DNA of 64,000 bases from Thermoleptolyngbya sichuanensis A183 (GTDB taxonomy: Bacteria > Cyanobacteriota > Cyanobacteriia > Elainellales > Elainellaceae). Under the pieces are notes generated by a model that made no database searches, was not told the origin of the DNA, and saw nothing but the letters and a program-made list of their open reading frames with translations. The position numbers and the translations under genes were made by a program. Each line of letters opens with the position of its first letter. Within the stretch, counting starts at the first letter, position 1. The stretch is taken from assembly GCF_013177315.1 (NCBI RefSeq), contig NZ_CP053661.1, positions 2,604,001 to 2,668,000 on the forward strand, read 5' to 3'. Of the stretch, positions 63,265 through 64,000 are shown piece by piece.

Positions 63265-64000
63265 CTAAACTTCGACCAGTTCTGGTGGAGCGCTGGGCAG
63301 GTCGCTCCAATCATACTCAGACAATCGGGCGATCGCCCAGTCTAGCAGTTCCAGCCCTTGCTCCAGATTTTCGATGACGGCCAGCTTGCCGCGCAGCACC
63401 GCCGCATCGGGAAACCCCTTGGCATACCAGGTCATGTGCTTGCGGGCCTGACGAATGCCGCGATCGCCCTTATACTCCCACAGCATTTCCAAATGGTCGC
63501 GGGCACACTGCATCCGCTCCACCGGATTCGGCGGCCGACGCACCTCGCCCGTTTTCAGGAAATGATCCACCTCACCCACCAGAAACGGATAGCCCAGCGT
63601 CCCCCGCGAACACATCACGCCATCTGCACCCGTCTCCTCCAGGCAGCGCACCGCCGCCTCCACCGAAAAAATATCTCCATTGGCAATCACCGGAATCGAC
63701 AGCGCTGATTTCACCTTGCCGATCCACTCCCAGCGGGCGGGGCCGTTGTAGCCTTGAGCGCGAGTGCGGCCGTGCAGCGTCAGCATTTGCGCGCCCGCAT
63801 CTTCCATGCGGCGGGCAAATTCCACCGCGTTGATTTCCTGGTCGCTCCAGCCGATGCGCGTCTTCACCGTCACGGGCACATTCACCGCCTGCACCACAGA
63901 CCGCACAATCTCGCCCGCCAGTTCCGGCTGCCGCAGCAGGGAGGAGCCGCCGCCATTTTTGGTGATTTTATTCACCGGGCAGCCCATGTTGATGTCTACG
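63265..64000 (-). CDS. dus: tRNA-dihydrouridine synthase, C-terminal part (cut by window edge)
   Basis: The frame is open to the last base of the window, so about the first 90-100 residues are missing. VDINMGCPVNKITKNGGGSS contains the catalytic Cys and flavin-binding Lys. Further motifs are VTVKTRIGWSD, QMLTLHGRTRAQGYNGPARW, IPVIANGDIFS and TGADGVMCSRGTLGYPFL. These belong to the FMN-dependent Dus family that reduces uridines in the D-loop of tRNAs. DusB type is most likely. The C-terminus is complete. It converges with the small-protein genes. Confidence 0.92.
   Translation of the reverse strand, partial: VDINMGCPVNKITKNGGGSSLLRQPELAGEIVRSVVQAVNVPVTVKTRIGWSDQEINAVEFARRMEDAGAQMLTLHGRTRAQGYNGPARWEWIGKVKSALSIPVIANGDIFSVEAAVRCLEETGADGVMCSRGTLGYPFLVGEVDHFLKTGEVRRPPNPVERMQCARDHLEMLWEYKGDRGIRQARKHMTWYAKGFPDAAVLRGKLAVIENLEQGLELLDWAIARLSEYDWSDLPSAPPELVEV

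Overview
The window is a 64 kb piece of a cyanobacterial chromosome. The evidence is the very high density of the HIP1 octamer GCGATCGC on both strands, a tmRNA tag of the cyanobacterial ANNIVPF type, and several cyanobacteria-typical genes: homogentisate phytyltransferase, the ferredoxin-thioredoxin reductase catalytic chain, a SufR-controlled sufBCDS cluster and CofG. High GC content, many small palindromic elements and many short tandem repeats fit a filamentous Leptolyngbya/Thermoleptolyngbya-like lineage, but that placement is inference. Most of the window is ordinary chromosome; there is no CRISPR array, prophage or intact transposase.

Layout. 1-4.5 kb: the start of a truncated glycosyltransferase, a small SRPBCC protein, a lipoprotein, an M16 zinc protease and a fructosamine-kinase-like protein. 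4.6-10.3 kb: glycogen debranching enzyme, 2-Cys peroxiredoxin, a secreted protein, rimM and a class III aminotransferase. 10.6-14 kb: an AT-rich alpha/beta hydrolase, ssrA (tmRNA), an ExoD-family protein and S-adenosylhomocysteinase. 15-18.7 kb: homogentisate phytyltransferase divergent from an HMG-CoA reductase, then a YjbQ-family protein behind a 16-bp x 8 tandem array. 18.7-22.6 kb: remains of a flavin amine oxidase gene, then ribD and cofG meeting tail to tail, a small insertion element with a reconstructable target, and a metallophosphoesterase. 22.8-30.3 kb: the iron-sulfur cluster region ftrC-sufB-(nuclease-like gene)-sufC-sufD-sufS-prxQ on the minus strand, opposite sufR, with two perfect CAAC-N6-GTTG SufR operators between sufR and ftrC. 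30.5-36.3 kb: a PPC-domain secreted protein, tRNA-Phe, two PAS-LuxR regulators, a DUF2232 membrane protein and a polysaccharide export protein. 36.5-48.9 kb: a CHASE2-PAS-GGDEF-EAL protein, a Ski2-like RNA helicase, an EF-G-like protein without the usual catalytic His, and leuS. 49.2-55.1 kb: an arsenic resistance cluster, arsR-pstS-gapdh-arsJ-acr3. 55.6-64 kb: a DEAD-box helicase, an M23 peptidase, a LysE exporter with an Lrp/AsnC regulator, an M48 protease whose 3' end runs into tRNA-Leu, two Uma2-family genes, two small conserved-looking proteins and a truncated dihydrouridine synthase.

How the genes work together. SufR should coordinate Fe-S cluster assembly and, unusually, also the 4Fe-4S enzyme FtrC that is the first gene of the array. 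The ars genes encode two export routes: Acr3 for arsenite, and GAPDH plus ArsJ, which turn arsenate into 1-arseno-3-phosphoglycerate and export it. RibD and CofG lie on pathways that share a ribitylaminouracil intermediate. Intergenic regions are rich in 12-16 bp tandem repeats and in small inverted-repeat elements of at least four types.
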